From: Candidatus Cryptobacteroides excrementipullorum
GTDB lineage: Bacteria > Bacteroidota > Bacteroidia > Bacteroidales > UBA932
Direction of reading: 5' to 3'
DNA: 59,790 bases
Assembly (NCBI GenBank): GCA_017695065.1
Contig: JADILZ010000026.1
Location: 1-59,790 of the forward strand
This document shows, piece after piece, positions 17,197-27,850 of this stretch. The notes below the pieces were generated by a model. The model saw nothing but the letters and a program-made list of their open reading frames with translations. It had not been told where the DNA came from and made no database searches. Each line of letters begins with the position of its first letter. Position 1 is the first letter of the stretch. The position numbers and the translations under genes are program-made.

Positions 17197-17304
17197 CCTG
17201 ACTCCTTCGAATATTTTTGTATAGACTACAGCATGCCCGTCAGGACCCGGCTGCAGCCGGTTGATTATTTCCATAACAGAACCAGGTTATCGTGTCATTA
17301 ATCA

Positions 17305-18885
17305 TTAATGTTTGAAATGGCGTGTACCAGTGAACAGCATGGCGATTCCGCACTCGTTGGCCTTGGCTATGGAATCGTTGTCCCTGATGCTTCCGCCGGG
17401 CTGTACGATGGCCTTAACACCGTATTCGGCAGCCTTGGTCACGCAGTCGTCGAACGGGAAGAAGCCGTCAGAGGCCATCACCAGACCGGCATTGCGGACA
17501 TCTTCGCCCTTCTCCCTGAAGGCTGCCTCTGCCTCTTCCAAAGCGATTGCAGCAGAGCCGATACGGTTCATCTGCCCGGCACCGACTCCGAGGGTCATGC
17601 CGTTCTTTACGACAACTATTGCATTGGATTTCACATGTTTAACTATTCTCCATGCGAAATTGAGGTCAGCCATTACAGACTCGTCCGGCCTGGTCTCAGT
17701 GACGCACATCTCAGGGACAACTGTCTTGGTAGTGAGGTCCTGGTCCTGAACGAGAAGACCGCCGTTCATGCTTACATACTGCTTGTGCGGCTTGTCGTCC
17801 CTGGTCATGTCCACCTTCAGCAGACGGAGGTTTTTCTTGGCGCAGAGTACCTCAAGCGCCTCAGGGGAGAAGGACGGGGCCATGATTATCTCCAGGAATA
17901 CAGGTTTCATAAGGAGAGCTGTCTCCTTGTCTATCTCACGGTTGGCTGCCACGATGCCTCCGAAGATGCTGACCTTGTCCGCCTCGAAAGTCTTCTGCCA
18001 TGCCTCACGTACGTCCTTCCCTACGGCCGCACCGCACGGGTTCATGTGCTTGAGGCCCACGCAGAACGGCTCGTCGAATTCACGGACAATGTTGAGAGCG
18101 GCATTGGCGTCCTGTATGTTGTTATAAGAAAGCTCCTTCCCGTTGAGCTGCTCCGCCGTTGCAAGAGAGAACGGCACTTTCTCGAGAGAAGCATAGAACC
18201 TGGCCTCCTGGTGAGGGTTTTCTCCGTACCTGAGGGACTGCTTGAGGTCGTATTCGAGGAAGAGCTTCTCGTTCAGGCCTGCCTGCTTGCGCATGTATGT
18301 GGCTATCATCATGTCATACTCCGCCGTGTGGGTATATGCCTTGGCGGAAAGTTTCAGACGCGTCTCTGGGGTGGTGTTGCCTGTGGCCCTGATTTCGTCT
18401 ATGACTGTCCCGTAATCTTCCGGCTGGCATACCACCGTCACGTCCTTCCAGTTCTTGGCCGCACTGCGGAGCATCGAAGGGCCTCCTATGTCGATATTCT
18501 CGATGGCATCCTCCATGGTTACATCCGGTTTGGATATGGTCTGCCTGAAAGGATAGAGGTTCACGCACACCATGTCAATATATTCTATGCCGTTCTCCTT
18601 CAGTTCCCTGCGGTGGCTCTCAAGGTCCCTTCTGCCCAGAAGGGCCCCGTGCACCTTGGGATGGAGTGTCTTCACACGTCCGTCACAAATCTCAGGAAAA
18701 CCTGTCACTTCACTTATATTCACTACCTTGAGCCCGGCCCCCTGGAGAAGTTTCATTGTCCCTCCAGTCGCTATGATCTCCCATCCGAGAGATTCAAGGG
18801 CAGTCGCGAACTCGACGACTCCCGTCTTGTCGCTTACAGAAAACAACGCTCTCATATTACTGTCAATTTTTTGTCTGTTCATCAT
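17305..18885 (-). CDS. purH: AICAR transformylase / IMP cyclohydrolase
   Basis: PurH carries out the final two steps to IMP. Residues about 11-140 form the MGS-like cyclohydrolase (RALFSVSDKTGVVEFA, FPEICDGRVKTLHPKVHG, NLYPF). The transformylase follows, with LRYGENPHQEARFY and the catalytic GLKHMNPCGAAVG. The protein ends DGFFPFDDCVTKAAEYG ... GGSIRDNDSI, as in the family. The frame opens with ATGATG directly after the purM stop; an internal ATG at 18855 (MRALFSV) would fit the usual length slightly better, but neither has a strong ribosome-binding site, and translational coupling to purM favours the first. Confidence 0.97.
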   Translation of the reverse strand: MMNRQKIDSNMRALFSVSDKTGVVEFATALESLGWEIIATGGTMKLLQGAGLKVVNISEVTGFPEICDGRVKTLHPKVHGALLGRRDLESHRRELKENGIEYIDMVCVNLYPFRQTISKPDVTMEDAIENIDIGGPSMLRSAAKNWKDVTVVCQPEDYGTVIDEIRATGNTTPETRLKLSAKAYTHTAEYDMMIATYMRKQAGLNEKLFLEYDLKQSLRYGENPHQEARFYASLEKVPFSLATAEQLNGKELSYNNIQDANAALNIVREFDEPFCVGLKHMNPCGAAVGKDVREAWQKTFEADKVSIFGGIVAANREIDKETALLMKPVFLEIIMAPSFSPEALEVLCAKKNLRLLKVDMTRDDKPHKQYVSMNGGLLVQDQDLTTKTVVPEMCVTETRPDESVMADLNFAWRIVKHVKSNAIVVVKNGMTLGVGAGQMNRIGSAAIALEEAEAAFREKGEDVRNAGLVMASDGFFPFDDCVTKAAEYGVKAIVQPGGSIRDNDSIAKANECGIAMLFTGTRHFKH

Positions 18886-19911
18886 TTATCTTATCACCAC
18901 GCCCGGCCTGTCTGTGATACGGCCTATGACTGATGCCCTGTCTCCGTACGACTGAAGGATGGATACAGCCTTTCCGGCCTCTGAGGCATCCATGGCGAGC
19001 ACCATGCCGATACCCATGTTGAAGATGTTGAACATCTCGCGGTGGGACACCTTGCCGTACTTCTCCAGGAAGCGGAATATCGGGAGAATCTCCCAAGTGC
19101 CTTCCTCTATCTCGATGCCCTGCCCTTCATGGAGAATACGCGGGATGTTCTCGTCAAACCCGCCGCCCGTGATATGCGCCACCCCGTGGACATCGCAGTT
19201 GCGTATGACATCAAGTACCTGTCTGACATATATCCTCGTAGGAGTGAGGGCCACCTCCCCGAGCACCCGCCCGTCAAGTTCCGGATAAGATGCATGGAGG
19301 TCGAGACCGTTGTCAGAGAATATCTTGCGGACAAGGCTGAAGCCATTGGAATGGATACCTGACGACGCTATCCCCACAAGGACATCCCCTGACTTCACCT
19401 TCGAGCCGTCTATAAGCGCAGACTTCTCCACCACCCCGGTGGTGAATCCCGCTATGTCATACTCCCCGTCCGGGTACATGCCCGGCATCTCTGCGGTCTC
19501 GCCTCCGACGAGTGCACAGCCTGCCTGGCGGCAACCTTCGGCGACACCGGCGACGATCGCCTCGATCTTTTCAGGCTCATTGTGTCCGACAGCCACGTAA
19601 TCAAGGAAGAAAAGCGGTTCCGCCCCCTGTGCGAGCACGTCGTTCACGCACATCGCCACGGCATCTATGCCTATGGTGTCGTGCTTGTCCATTGCAAAGG
19701 CTATCTTGAGCTTGGTACCCACTCCGTCCGTCCCGCTCACCAGGACCGGTTCCTTGACGTTGAGTGCAGAAAGGTCGAACATTCCTCCGAACGACCCGAT
19801 GTTTCCCATCACGCCGAGGCGTGAAGTAGATGCCACATGACTCTTGATCCGGCGGACTACCTCATAGCCCGCTTCAAGGTTGACACCTGCTTTTTCGTAA
19901 CTGACTGCCAT
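18886..19911 (-). CDS. purM: Phosphoribosylformylglycinamidine cyclo-ligase (AIR synthetase)
   Basis: PurM closes the imidazole ring of AIR using ATP. The 341 residues include the opening [44 protein letters not shown], the ATP-binding signature [36 protein letters not shown] and [16 protein letters not shown]. Its TAA stop is immediately followed by the purH ATG, giving a zero-base junction. It lies 45 bases downstream of coaW in the purine operon. Confidence 0.97.
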   Translation of the reverse strand: MAVSYEKAGVNLEAGYEVVRRIKSHVASTSRLGVMGNIGSFGGMFDLSALNVKEPVLVSGTDGVGTKLKIAFAMDKHDTIGIDAVAMCVNDVLAQGAEPLFFLDYVAVGHNEPEKIEAIVAGVAEGCRQAGCALVGGETAEMPGMYPDGEYDIAGFTTGVVEKSALIDGSKVKSGDVLVGIASSGIHSNGFSLVRKIFSDNGLDLHASYPELDGRVLGEVALTPTRIYVRQVLDVIRNCDVHGVAHITGGGFDENIPRILHEGQGIEIEEGTWEILPIFRFLEKYGKVSHREMFNIFNMGIGMVLAMDASEAGKAVSILQSYGDRASVIGRITDRPGVVIR

Positions 19912-19956
19912 AATCCAAATATCTTAATTTTAATACATTATATCCGTTTCCAGTAC

Positions 19957-20811
19957 CTATAGCCTCCATATCCACTGACTTTCACCGACGGCAGGGCCGG
20001 GTCTGTGGCTCAGAGCCGCCCCGAGTGCCGTCCTGTACTCCCTGTGTTCCGGAAAATGGAACCTGATTCTGTACAGACCGGCAATCCTCCCGAACTGCGG
20101 GGCGCACTGGGGGAGCAGCGACATGTTGCCTATCACCACGAAATCCTTTATTCCGGTGTTCTGCGCGATGAAATTGGCGGAACTGCCTATCGTCTGGTAT
20201 ATCATGTTCACTATGCCCGCAGCCACATCCTCAGGAGAGGACGTCAGGTCTGCCTTGCCGAAGTTGGAGGCCGTGGCATCCATCGGAAGGCCCGGGAGGT
20301 CGTTCTTGCAGATGTCCCCGATATGGAGATCGACATTGGCCACATTGCCCTTCATAGCCGTGTCAATCACCTTCCTGATATCGGAAGTATGAAGCAGCAG
20401 GCTGGAAAGTCCCTGAAGGGTGCCGCCTCCTATGGCAAGTCCGCCGAGATGGGTCACACTGCCGCCTTCCACACGTATGAATGACGTCCCTGTCCCCATG
20501 CTTATTACCACCATCTTTTCCAGGCCGCTCCGGAAACCTGCCCCGGCAGCGTTTGCCATGAACTCGTCCACCCTGGCCGTAGGCAGACCGTAAAGCGGGC
20601 TGGATATGTAGGCGCTCCCGACCCCGGTAAGCATTACCTGTTCGATATCTCCGAGACTTATCCCGTTGTCATATATGTACTTGCCCAAGGCTCCGAACAG
20701 CGAGGTCACGGGGTCAGCCGCAGTGATGCACTGCGGTGCGCGGATCTCACCGTCCTCCACACCAATGATTTTGGTGGTGCTGCCTCCGACATCTATCCCA
20801 AGTGTTATCAT
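19957..20811 (-). CDS. coaW: Type II pantothenate kinase
   Basis: This protein (284 residues) belongs to the ASKHA kinase fold. MITLGIDVGGSTTKIIGV is the phosphate-1 loop, VMLTGVGSAYISSPLYGLP and VDEFMANAAGAGF follow, and VVISMGTGTSFIRVEGGSVTHLGGLAIGGGTLQGLSSLL is the region typical of type II (eukaryotic/staphylococcal) PanK. FVVIGNMSLLPQC is the adenosine motif. It would phosphorylate pantothenate as the first step to coenzyme A; type II bacterial enzymes usually resist CoA feedback. The gene is embedded between purF (2-base gap) and purM, so CoA and purine synthesis appear to share a transcript. A BadF/BadG-type activator is a less likely alternative. Confidence 0.85.
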   Translation of the reverse strand: MITLGIDVGGSTTKIIGVEDGEIRAPQCITAADPVTSLFGALGKYIYDNGISLGDIEQVMLTGVGSAYISSPLYGLPTARVDEFMANAAGAGFRSGLEKMVVISMGTGTSFIRVEGGSVTHLGGLAIGGGTLQGLSSLLLHTSDIRKVIDTAMKGNVANVDLHIGDICKNDLPGLPMDATASNFGKADLTSSPEDVAAGIVNMIYQTIGSSANFIAQNTGIKDFVVIGNMSLLPQCAPQFGRIAGLYRIRFHFPEHREYRTALGAALSHRPGPAVGESQWIWRL

Positions 20812-20813
20812 CG

Positions 20814-22226
20814 TCAGAATTTACCGTCTTTATTGGCCTCTTCTATAGGCTGGTACAGTTCCGTAGGGTATTTCCCGTTGAAGCACGCGAGACACAGTCC
20901 GCTGCTTCCTGCCGCCCGGTACAGGGCATCCTCCGACAGGAATGCTATCGAATCGACCCCTATTGTCTCCCTGACCTCGTCAAGAGTCTTGTGGGCACAC
21001 ATCAGCTCTTCGTATGTGGAAATGTCAACGCCATAGAAACAAGGCCTCGTTATCTGAGGGCTTGCTATGCGCAGATGCACCTCCTTCGCCCCTGCCTCCC
21101 TCAGTATCTGTACTATACGCCTTGAAGTGGTTCCGCGTACCACGGAATCGTCTATCAGGACTATCCTCTTGCCCCTGACAATCGTGACCACGGCCGACAA
21201 TTTCATCCTCACACCCTTCTCCCTCAACTCCTGCGACGGCTGGATGAAGGTCCTTCCTATATACCTGTTCTTCACCAGCCCCATCTCATAAGGAAGTCCC
21301 GATGCCTCGCTGTATCCCATCGCGGCACTAAGGCTCGAATCCGGGACACCTACCACAATATCGGCGTCAGCCGGGGCCTCCCGGAACAGGAGACGGCCGG
21401 TCTCCTTCCTGAAACCGTGCACATTGCGGTTTTCTATATCGCTGTCGGGACGGGCGAAATAGATATACTCCATGGCACATATACGGTCCTGGCAGTCATC
21501 TGTATATTTCCTGCTCCGGAGGCCGTGGCGGTCTATGGTCACTATCTCCCCAGGCTCCACGTCGCGGATGAATTCAGCCCCGATGACATGAAAGGCGCAT
21601 GTCTCGCTGCTGACCACGTACCCGTCTCCGAGCCGGCCAATGGACAGCGGTCTGAGACCGTGCCTGTCCCTGCAGGCATAAATGCGGTTGGGAGTCATGA
21701 TCAGAAATGCAAAAGCACCCTCCACCGCATTGAGAGCATTGACTATGGAGAATATCCTCGGCTTGTCAGCCTCCGCACTGTCCTTCTTTATAAGGTGTGC
21801 GAGCACCTCGCTGTCCGAGGATGACTGGAAAAGGCTTCCACGGTCCTCAAGGGACTTGCGCAGGAGAGCGTAATTCACGAGATTCCCGTTGTGGGCCAGG
21901 GCGAAATCCCCCGTATGATGCCTGAACAGGAAAGGTTGCACATTCTCAATGCCTCCTCCGCCGGTAGTGGAATAGCGGACATGGCCTATGGCCATGCTGC
22001 CAGGAAGGGATGCAAGCTTCGACTCGTTGAACACCTCGGTCACAAGCCCTTCTCCCTTTATCCGCTTCATGGAGTCGTCAGGTGCGGCTGCCACGATCCC
22101 GCAGCCTTCCTGTCCCCTGTGCTGGAGGGCGTGCAGGCCGTAATATACAAGACTGGCGGCATCCGGTACACCCCAGACGCCGAAGACTCCGCATTCTTCG
22201 TTCAATCCTCTGACGGACATGGTCAT
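20814..22226 (-). CDS. purF: Amidophosphoribosyltransferase (Fe-S type)
   Basis: PurF makes phosphoribosylamine from PRPP and glutamine, the first committed purine step. The N-terminal Ntn-hydrolase begins MTMSVRGLNEECGVFGVWG; Cys12 is the predicted catalytic nucleophile after removal of a short propeptide. GHVRYSTTGGGG and FALAHNGNLVNY follow. The PRT domain contains VLIDDSVVRGTTSRRIVQ. Cysteines in CAMEYIYFARPDS, RPCFYGVDIS and GLCLACFNGKYPTELYQ match the iron-sulfur ligands of the Bacillus-type enzyme, so an oxygen-sensitive cluster is expected. Its ATG overlaps the purL stop as ATGA. Confidence 0.97.
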   Translation of the reverse strand: MTMSVRGLNEECGVFGVWGVPDAASLVYYGLHALQHRGQEGCGIVAAAPDDSMKRIKGEGLVTEVFNESKLASLPGSMAIGHVRYSTTGGGGIENVQPFLFRHHTGDFALAHNGNLVNYALLRKSLEDRGSLFQSSSDSEVLAHLIKKDSAEADKPRIFSIVNALNAVEGAFAFLIMTPNRIYACRDRHGLRPLSIGRLGDGYVVSSETCAFHVIGAEFIRDVEPGEIVTIDRHGLRSRKYTDDCQDRICAMEYIYFARPDSDIENRNVHGFRKETGRLLFREAPADADIVVGVPDSSLSAAMGYSEASGLPYEMGLVKNRYIGRTFIQPSQELREKGVRMKLSAVVTIVRGKRIVLIDDSVVRGTTSRRIVQILREAGAKEVHLRIASPQITRPCFYGVDISTYEELMCAHKTLDEVRETIGVDSIAFLSEDALYRAAGSSGLCLACFNGKYPTELYQPIEEANKDGKF

Positions 22227-25200
22227 TTCCCTCTGAAATAATTCACTGCGTTGGCGAACAGAGGCTGGCTGAGCTCCTCCTCTATGTTCTTGAACAGGTT
22301 TTCCTCATATCTTTCCGTATGGCCCATCTTACCAAGTATCTGGCCGTTGCGGCTGATGATACCTTCGATGGCGTAGTAGGAACCGTTAGGGTTGTAAGGG
22401 GACTCCATCGTCACCTCCTCAGTCACAGGATCCACATACTGGAAGGCCACCTGCCCATTGGCGAACAGCTCTTTGGCAAGCTCCTCGTTAACAACGAACT
22501 TCCCTTCCCCGTGGCTTACCGCTATGGTGTGCAGGTCCCCGACAGAGAAGCCCGAGAGCCACGGGGAATTGGTGGAGGCCACCCTCGTGGTGACCATCTG
22601 GGAGATATGGCGGTTGATGTCGTTCCTGAAAAGCGTAGGCGAATCCTTGGTCACCATGCCCAGGCGTCCGTAAGGGAGCAGGCCGGACTTGACCAGCGCC
22701 TGGAATCCGTTGCAGATTCCCAGGATAAGGCCTCCGCGGTCGAGGAGGCTGTGTATCTCCTCGGCTATTTCCCTGTTGTTAAGGACATTCGCGATGAACT
22801 TGCCGCTTCCGTCAGGCTCATCCCCGGCAGAGAACCCGCCGCAAAGTGCAAGAATATGACACTCCGATATGTTCTTCTTCATCTCGGCGATAGAGCTGAA
22901 CACATCCTCCGGAGTGAGGTTGCGGAAGACACCGAAACGGACATCCGCCCCGGCCTTGCGGAACGCCTTGGCTGTATCATAGTCGCAGTTCGTACCTGGG
23001 AATACAGGCAGATATGCCACAGGATGCTCTACAGGCTCTCCTTTGTATCTTAGGTCAGATTTCTTGACCTTTAGCGGCTTGACTCCGCCCATTCCGGAAG
23101 GATATGTCTTCTTGAATGACGGCTCGCATGAGTCCGGATATACCTGGGCGAACTTCACGCCGTTCACATCCATCAGCTCGAATATCGAGAGGGCAGTACC
23201 GTTGATATGCAGCATCCCGTCCTCTCCCGAAGTCACGGTCCCGAGATATTCCGCCTCCGGATAGTCAAGCTCCTTCTCGGACTCGACTACGATGGAGCCA
23301 TAGCCGTAGTTGAAGAGATCAGCCTCGGACACCTTGACGTCTATTCCGAATGCGTTCCCGAATGACATCTTGCACAGGGCTTCCGCAACTCCGCCGAATC
23401 CTACGGCGTAACCGGAGACTATGTTCCCTGCTTCTATCTGCCCGGTCACATAGTCGAAGTTCCTCTTCAGCTGCTCCGTATCCGGCATGTGATTCTTATG
23501 AGGGGTATGGCGTATGAGATAAAGCCTGTTGCCTTCCCACTTGAGCTCAGGGGAAATCACTTTCTTCGCATCCACGGTAGTGATGCCGAACGCCATGAGC
23601 ATAGGAGGGACATTGATATGCTCGAACGTGCCGCTCATCGAGTCCTTCCCGCCGATGGAAGGGAGACCGAGCCCGACCTGCATCTTTATGGCTCCCAGGA
23701 GGGCTGCCAGCGGTTTGCCCCATGACTTCGGGTCATGTGTCATCCTCTCGAAATATTCCTGGTAGGAGAACCTCATCTTCCCGTATGAAGCACCTGCGGC
23801 CACCACCTTGGCACATGCCTCAACCACAGAATACGCCGCACCGTGGTAAGGGCTCCATGTGGATATGTAAGGATTGTACCCGAATGCCATGATGCTGGCT
23901 GTGTCGGTATATCCGTCTGCCGGGAGCTTCTGCACGGACACCTGTGTCTCGGTGGTCTGCAGGCATCCCCCGAACGGCATCAGCACTGTGGAGCGGCCGA
24001 TGGTGGAGTCGAACATTTCTATAAGGCCTTTCTGGGAAGTGACATTGTACTCCGTAAGGTCGGAGAAGATCTTCTCTTTCAGGCTGGCCCCTTTCACTTC
24101 CTTCTCGAACGGGTCGCGTTCCTCCACGGCACCCACTACTGCCTTTGCATAATGCTTTGCTCCGGCGCTGTCTATAAATTCGCGGGAGATGTCCACCACT
24201 AGTTTCCCGCCGTTGTACATGCGGAGCCTCCTGGTGTCAGTGACATCAGCCACGTGGGTCACCTCGACGTTTTCACTGTGGCAGTATCTCTCGAACTCTT
24301 CCCTGTCCTTAGCCTCCACTACAACAGCCATCCTCTCCTGTGACTCACTGATAGCCAGCTCAGTGGAATTCAGACCGCTGTACTTCACAGGCACACGGTC
24401 CAGATAGATGTCCAGCCCGTCGGTCAGCTCGCCGATGGCCACGCTGACTCCGCCCGCGCCGAAATCATTGGACTTCTTTATTATCCTGGTCACCTCAGGA
24501 CGGCGGAAAAGCCTCTGCAGCTTCCTTTCCTCGGGAGCGTTACCTTTCTGCACCTCACTTCCGCAGGTCTCGAGGGAGGCTTCAGTATGCTCCTTGGATG
24601 ACCCTGTGGCCCCTCCGATTCCGTCGCGGCCCGTACGGCCTCCGAGAAGGAGGACCACATCACCGGGAACAGGGCTTTCCCTACGCACATTCTCCGCCTT
24701 CACAGCCCCGACCACGGCCCCGACCTCAAGCCTCTTGGCCACATAGCCAGGATGATAGATCTCCCGTACATGGGTAGTGGCAAGCCCGATCTGGTTGCCG
24801 TAGCTGGAGTACCCTGCCGCAGCTTTGCGGCTTATGACCTTCTGAGGAAGCTTGCCAGGCATGGTGTCTGAGACTTTCTGATAGATGTCACCAGCGCCGG
24901 TCACCCTCATGGCCTGATATACATAGCTCCTTCCGGAGAGAGGGTCACGGATGGCACCGCCCAGACATGTAGCGGCTCCTCCGAACGGCTCTATTTCAGT
25001 AGGATGGTTGTGTGTCTCGTTCTTGAACTGCAGGAGCCATTTCTCCACCTTGCCGTCCACGTCCACATCCACATAGATGCTGCAGGCGTTGTTCTCCTCG
25101 CTGACCTCCATGTCGTCAAGCAGTCCCCTGGACTTCAGATACCGCGCTCCGATAGTGGCCATGTCCATGAGATTGAGCCCCTTGTTCTCCCGGCCGAGTT

Positions 25201-25966
25201 CCTTGCGCATCTTCAGGTACATGTTCAGGGTACCTTCTATGTCCTCCTTTATGAATGAATCCTCCACTCCTATCTCCTCGAGCTCGGTAGTGAAAGTAGT
25301 ATGGCGGCAATGGTCGCTCCAGTAGGTGTCAAGTATCCTCAGTTCAGTCTCATACGGGTCACGCCCCTCCTTCCTGAAATAATTCACCACCTCACGCAGG
25401 TCATCAGCATTCATGGCCAGACCCATCTTCTTGCAATACGGGGCAAGGTCTTCCTCTTTCAACTCCACAAGGCCTTCAAGCACAGGGACCGGAGCCACAG
25501 GAGCCTGCTCGGTGTCAGTCAGTTTAGAAAGGTCCTTCTGGCGCGACTCCACCGTGTTTATGCAGTAATGCCTTATTTTCTCCATATCTTCATCGGAGGT
25601 ATCCGGATCAAGGATGATCAGTCTGGAACTCTTGATATGCACATCGGCGTCAGGCTCGATAAGTTTCACACAGTCCACAGCCGAAGCCGCCCTCTGGTCG
25701 AACTGGCCGGGCAGATACTCTATGGCGACATACCTGGTCCCGGTGAGGTCACATTCATCCGAAACCTTGTCCGTCACTATCTCGCCGAACACCGAATACC
25801 TGCTCTTTTCGAGCAGTTCCGGAGTGAACCCGAACAGGTCATAGACATTCAGCAGCCTGAGACTTTTAAGGGAAAGCTGCAGATTCTCATTCAATTCGTT
25901 TTTCAGGCTCCTGGCCTCGACCTGGAACTCTGGATATTTCTCTACGAAAACACGGTAGTTTTTCAT
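22223..25966 (-). CDS. purL: Phosphoribosylformylglycinamidine synthase, large single-chain type
   Basis: This 1247-residue enzyme converts FGAR to FGAM with ATP and glutamine. It is the large form with an N-terminal PurS-like domain (about 1-150), a linker (RDPYETELRILDTYWSDHCRHTTF), two AIR-synthetase-like halves (FKNETHNHPTEIEPFGGAATC; SIGGKDSMSGTFE) and a C-terminal glutaminase (about 980-1247) with GGLILGICNGFQALVKSG, which holds the nucleophile Cys, and ISVSHGEGKF-like AVSHGEGKFVV with the His. No separate purS or purQ is needed. It overlaps purF by four bases and follows purK after 58 bases. Confidence 0.97.
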   Translation of the reverse strand: MKNYRVFVEKYPEFQVEARSLKNELNENLQLSLKSLRLLNVYDLFGFTPELLEKSRYSVFGEIVTDKVSDECDLTGTRYVAIEYLPGQFDQRAASAVDCVKLIEPDADVHIKSSRLIILDPDTSDEDMEKIRHYCINTVESRQKDLSKLTDTEQAPVAPVPVLEGLVELKEEDLAPYCKKMGLAMNADDLREVVNYFRKEGRDPYETELRILDTYWSDHCRHTTFTTELEEIGVEDSFIKEDIEGTLNMYLKMRKELGRENKGLNLMDMATIGARYLKSRGLLDDMEVSEENNACSIYVDVDVDGKVEKWLLQFKNETHNHPTEIEPFGGAATCLGGAIRDPLSGRSYVYQAMRVTGAGDIYQKVSDTMPGKLPQKVISRKAAAGYSSYGNQIGLATTHVREIYHPGYVAKRLEVGAVVGAVKAENVRRESPVPGDVVLLLGGRTGRDGIGGATGSSKEHTEASLETCGSEVQKGNAPEERKLQRLFRRPEVTRIIKKSNDFGAGGVSVAIGELTDGLDIYLDRVPVKYSGLNSTELAISESQERMAVVVEAKDREEFERYCHSENVEVTHVADVTDTRRLRMYNGGKLVVDISREFIDSAGAKHYAKAVVGAVEERDPFEKEVKGASLKEKIFSDLTEYNVTSQKGLIEMFDSTIGRSTVLMPFGGCLQTTETQVSVQKLPADGYTDTASIMAFGYNPYISTWSPYHGAAYSVVEACAKVVAAGASYGKMRFSYQEYFERMTHDPKSWGKPLAALLGAIKMQVGLGLPSIGGKDSMSGTFEHINVPPMLMAFGITTVDAKKVISPELKWEGNRLYLIRHTPHKNHMPDTEQLKRNFDYVTGQIEAGNIVSGYAVGFGGVAEALCKMSFGNAFGIDVKVSEADLFNYGYGSIVVESEKELDYPEAEYLGTVTSGEDGMLHINGTALSIFELMDVNGVKFAQVYPDSCEPSFKKTYPSGMGGVKPLKVKKSDLRYKGEPVEHPVAYLPVFPGTNCDYDTAKAFRKAGADVRFGVFRNLTPEDVFSSIAEMKKNISECHILALCGGFSAGDEPDGSGKFIANVLNNREIAEEIHSLLDRGGLILGICNGFQALVKSGLLPYGRLGMVTKDSPTLFRNDINRHISQMVTTRVASTNSPWLSGFSVGDLHTIAVSHGEGKFVVNEELAKELFANGQVAFQYVDPVTEEVTMESPYNPNGSYYAIEGIISRNGQILGKMGHTERYEENLFKNIEEELSQPLFANAVNYFRGK

Positions 25967-26024
25967 ATATATGGTACAATAATTATTCTTCTCTTGCTGT
26001 CATTGGCAATGTGTGGGGCAGGTC

Positions 26025-27326
26025 CTACACAAACCTTCCGGCCCATTGCCTGTCGAACTCTCCCAACGTCATGGGAGTGAATGTTATATGTCCCATCTTC
26101 CTCTTCGGCCTGGACTGGGACTTGCCGTAAAGATGTACAAAGACACCAGGTCCTGCCTGCCCGCAGAAAGCGTTGTCCACATCGTCAGGATCCGACACGC
26201 TTACGCCGGGGCCCGCCCCTTCAAGTGACTCGGCCACAATGGCCTTTGCGGCATCCAGATCCTGGCCGAGAATGTTCTTCATCACTGTGGGTGCAAGCAG
26301 ACGGGGCTCCTCGAGCGGCTTCCCGAGAAGGAAACGGCAGAGCTCCCGGTACTGGTTCGTGCTGCAGCCCTCTATCGTGTAATGACCGCTGTTGTGCGGA
26401 CGCGGAGCCATCTCGTTGAAATAGAAGTCATCCCCCTTTATGAAAAGTTCTATGGCAAGGATGCCCTTGTATCCGCAGCTTTTCATGAAAGCCTCGCATG
26501 CGCCGGCAATCCTTGCACCGGTCCCGTTCTCCACGAGATTGTCTGACAATCCCGGTGCAGGGACTATGCTCAGATCCAGGATGCCGTCGGTATGTATGTT
26601 CATTCCTATCGGGAAATGGATAGTCTTCTTCCCGTCGCTGACCATGACCACGCTTGCCTCATAATCGAAATCGACGAACTTCTCGAGTATGCACGGGACC
26701 TTCAGGAGATCCGCTGCCTCTTCAATGTCACTGTCTTCCCGGATCACTGCCTGGCCGTGGCCGTCATATCCGAGAGTCCTGGTCTTCAGCACGCACGGCA
26801 TTCCCAGGGACTTTACGGCCTGCTTCAACTGGGAACGCCTTTCCTTCCCGTCCAGGGAAGCGGCATCACGTGCCGTCATCGGGACAGGGAACTCAGGATT
26901 TCCGTGGAAAGCCTCCGTGCCATCTTCCGGAGTCATGAAATCCAGGGCAGGCACCGGTATGAAATCAGGGGTCCTGAGCCCGTGGATTCGCGCATTGGCC
27001 TTTTCCCTCAACCTGTCCTGGGAATCGTACAGGGGTGCGATACCCTGCTTTATATTGTATTTGCCGTCTATGTGACGGAGGACTTCCCCGGGGACATTCT
27101 CAAACTCGTATGTGACCACATCGCTGCCTTCGCAGAGCCTCTCCAGTGCGTCTATGTCATCATAGGCCCCGACCACATGCCTGTCCGCCGCCGCAAATGC
27201 CGGAGCATCGGGAGAAGGGTCAAGGACAGCGACATCCGCCCCGAGGTCATGAGCCTCGCGGGCAATCATAAGGCCGAGCTGACCTCCGCCGACAATGGCT
27301 ATCACAGGTTTCTTTTCCATCATCAT
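26025..27326 (-). CDS. purK: 5-(Carboxyamino)imidazole ribonucleotide synthase
   Basis: PurK carboxylates AIR with ATP and bicarbonate to N5-CAIR. The start is one of three consecutive ATG codons ([21 protein letters not shown]); the first overlaps the purE stop. [31 protein letters not shown] (ATP-grasp lysine), [16 protein letters not shown], and [21 protein letters not shown] are family signatures. The 433-residue length is longer than the usual 355-380, with additional residues around 120-160. Together with purE it forms the two-enzyme route to CAIR. Confidence 0.96.
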   Translation of the reverse strand: MMMEKKPVIAIVGGGQLGLMIAREAHDLGADVAVLDPSPDAPAFAAADRHVVGAYDDIDALERLCEGSDVVTYEFENVPGEVLRHIDGKYNIKQGIAPLYDSQDRLREKANARIHGLRTPDFIPVPALDFMTPEDGTEAFHGNPEFPVPMTARDAASLDGKERRSQLKQAVKSLGMPCVLKTRTLGYDGHGQAVIREDSDIEEAADLLKVPCILEKFVDFDYEASVVMVSDGKKTIHFPIGMNIHTDGILDLSIVPAPGLSDNLVENGTGARIAGACEAFMKSCGYKGILAIELFIKGDDFYFNEMAPRPHNSGHYTIEGCSTNQYRELCRFLLGKPLEEPRLLAPTVMKNILGQDLDAAKAIVAESLEGAGPGVSVSDPDDVDNAFCGQAGPGVFVHLYGKSQSRPKRKMGHITFTPMTLGEFDRQWAGRFV

Positions 27327-27790
27327 ATCATGGCTTCCAGAACACTGTCTGTCTGGTCTTTACGGAACTTCTCAAGTCTTTCTGCAATCCCGCTGTCCTG
27401 AAGGGCGAGGATGGATGCGGCGATAAGGGCCGCGTTCTTCGCCCCGTTGATGGCGACTGTAGCCACAGGGACCCCGCCGGGCATCTGAACTATTGAAAGC
27501 AGGGAGTCAAGGCCGTTCAGGGCCCTGGATTTCACCGGCACACCGATGACCGGAAGAGTGGTCATCGCAGCCACCATTCCAGGCAGATGGGCGGCGCCTC
27601 CCGCTCCTGCAATGATGACGGATATCCCCCTGTCCCTGGCCGTCTTGGCATATTCATACATGAGATCCGGGGTACGGTGTGCGCTGACCACGCGCTTCTC
27701 GAATTCAATCCCCAGTTCAGAAAGCATGTCCACTGCGCCCGACATCACCTCGTAGTCGCTGGTGGAGCCCATAATGATCCCGACTTTCAT
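27323..27790 (-). CDS. purE: N5-carboxyaminoimidazole ribonucleotide mutase
   Basis: PurE shifts the carboxyl group of N5-CAIR to give CAIR. The 155-residue protein shows [33 protein letters not shown] with the catalytic His, [29 protein letters not shown], and [23 protein letters not shown], all standard for class I PurE. It is the first gene of the operon, with its own promoter at 27820-27850, and overlaps purK by four bases. Confidence 0.98.
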   Translation of the reverse strand: MKVGIIMGSTSDYEVMSGAVDMLSELGIEFEKRVVSAHRTPDLMYEYAKTARDRGISVIIAGAGGAAHLPGMVAAMTTLPVIGVPVKSRALNGLDSLLSIVQMPGGVPVATVAINGAKNAALIAASILALQDSGIAERLEKFRKDQTDSVLEAMI

Positions 27791-27819
27791 ATTGTTCGTG
27801 TTTAAAACTGCATATCGTG

Positions 27820-27850
27820 CAAAGATACGGAATTTATATGAGATTTCGAA
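27820..27850 (-). promoter_or_regulatory. Promoter of the pur operon
   Basis: On the minus strand TTCG (27847-27850) is followed after 19 bases by TATCTTTG (27820-27827), a good Bacteroidetes promoter. The leader to the purE ATG is only about 23 bases, so there is no room for a purine riboswitch. Confidence 0.7.

Noticed and set aside
17308..18933. A 541-residue open frame on the plus strand opposite purH
   Set aside because: It is antisense to an unambiguous purH gene, has no recognisable motif, and is explained by GC-rich third codon positions keeping the complementary frame open.
19957..20811. BadF/BadG-type dehydratase activator
   Set aside because: The iron-sulfur cysteines of activators are absent, and the GGGTLQGLSSLL segment is that of type II pantothenate kinases.
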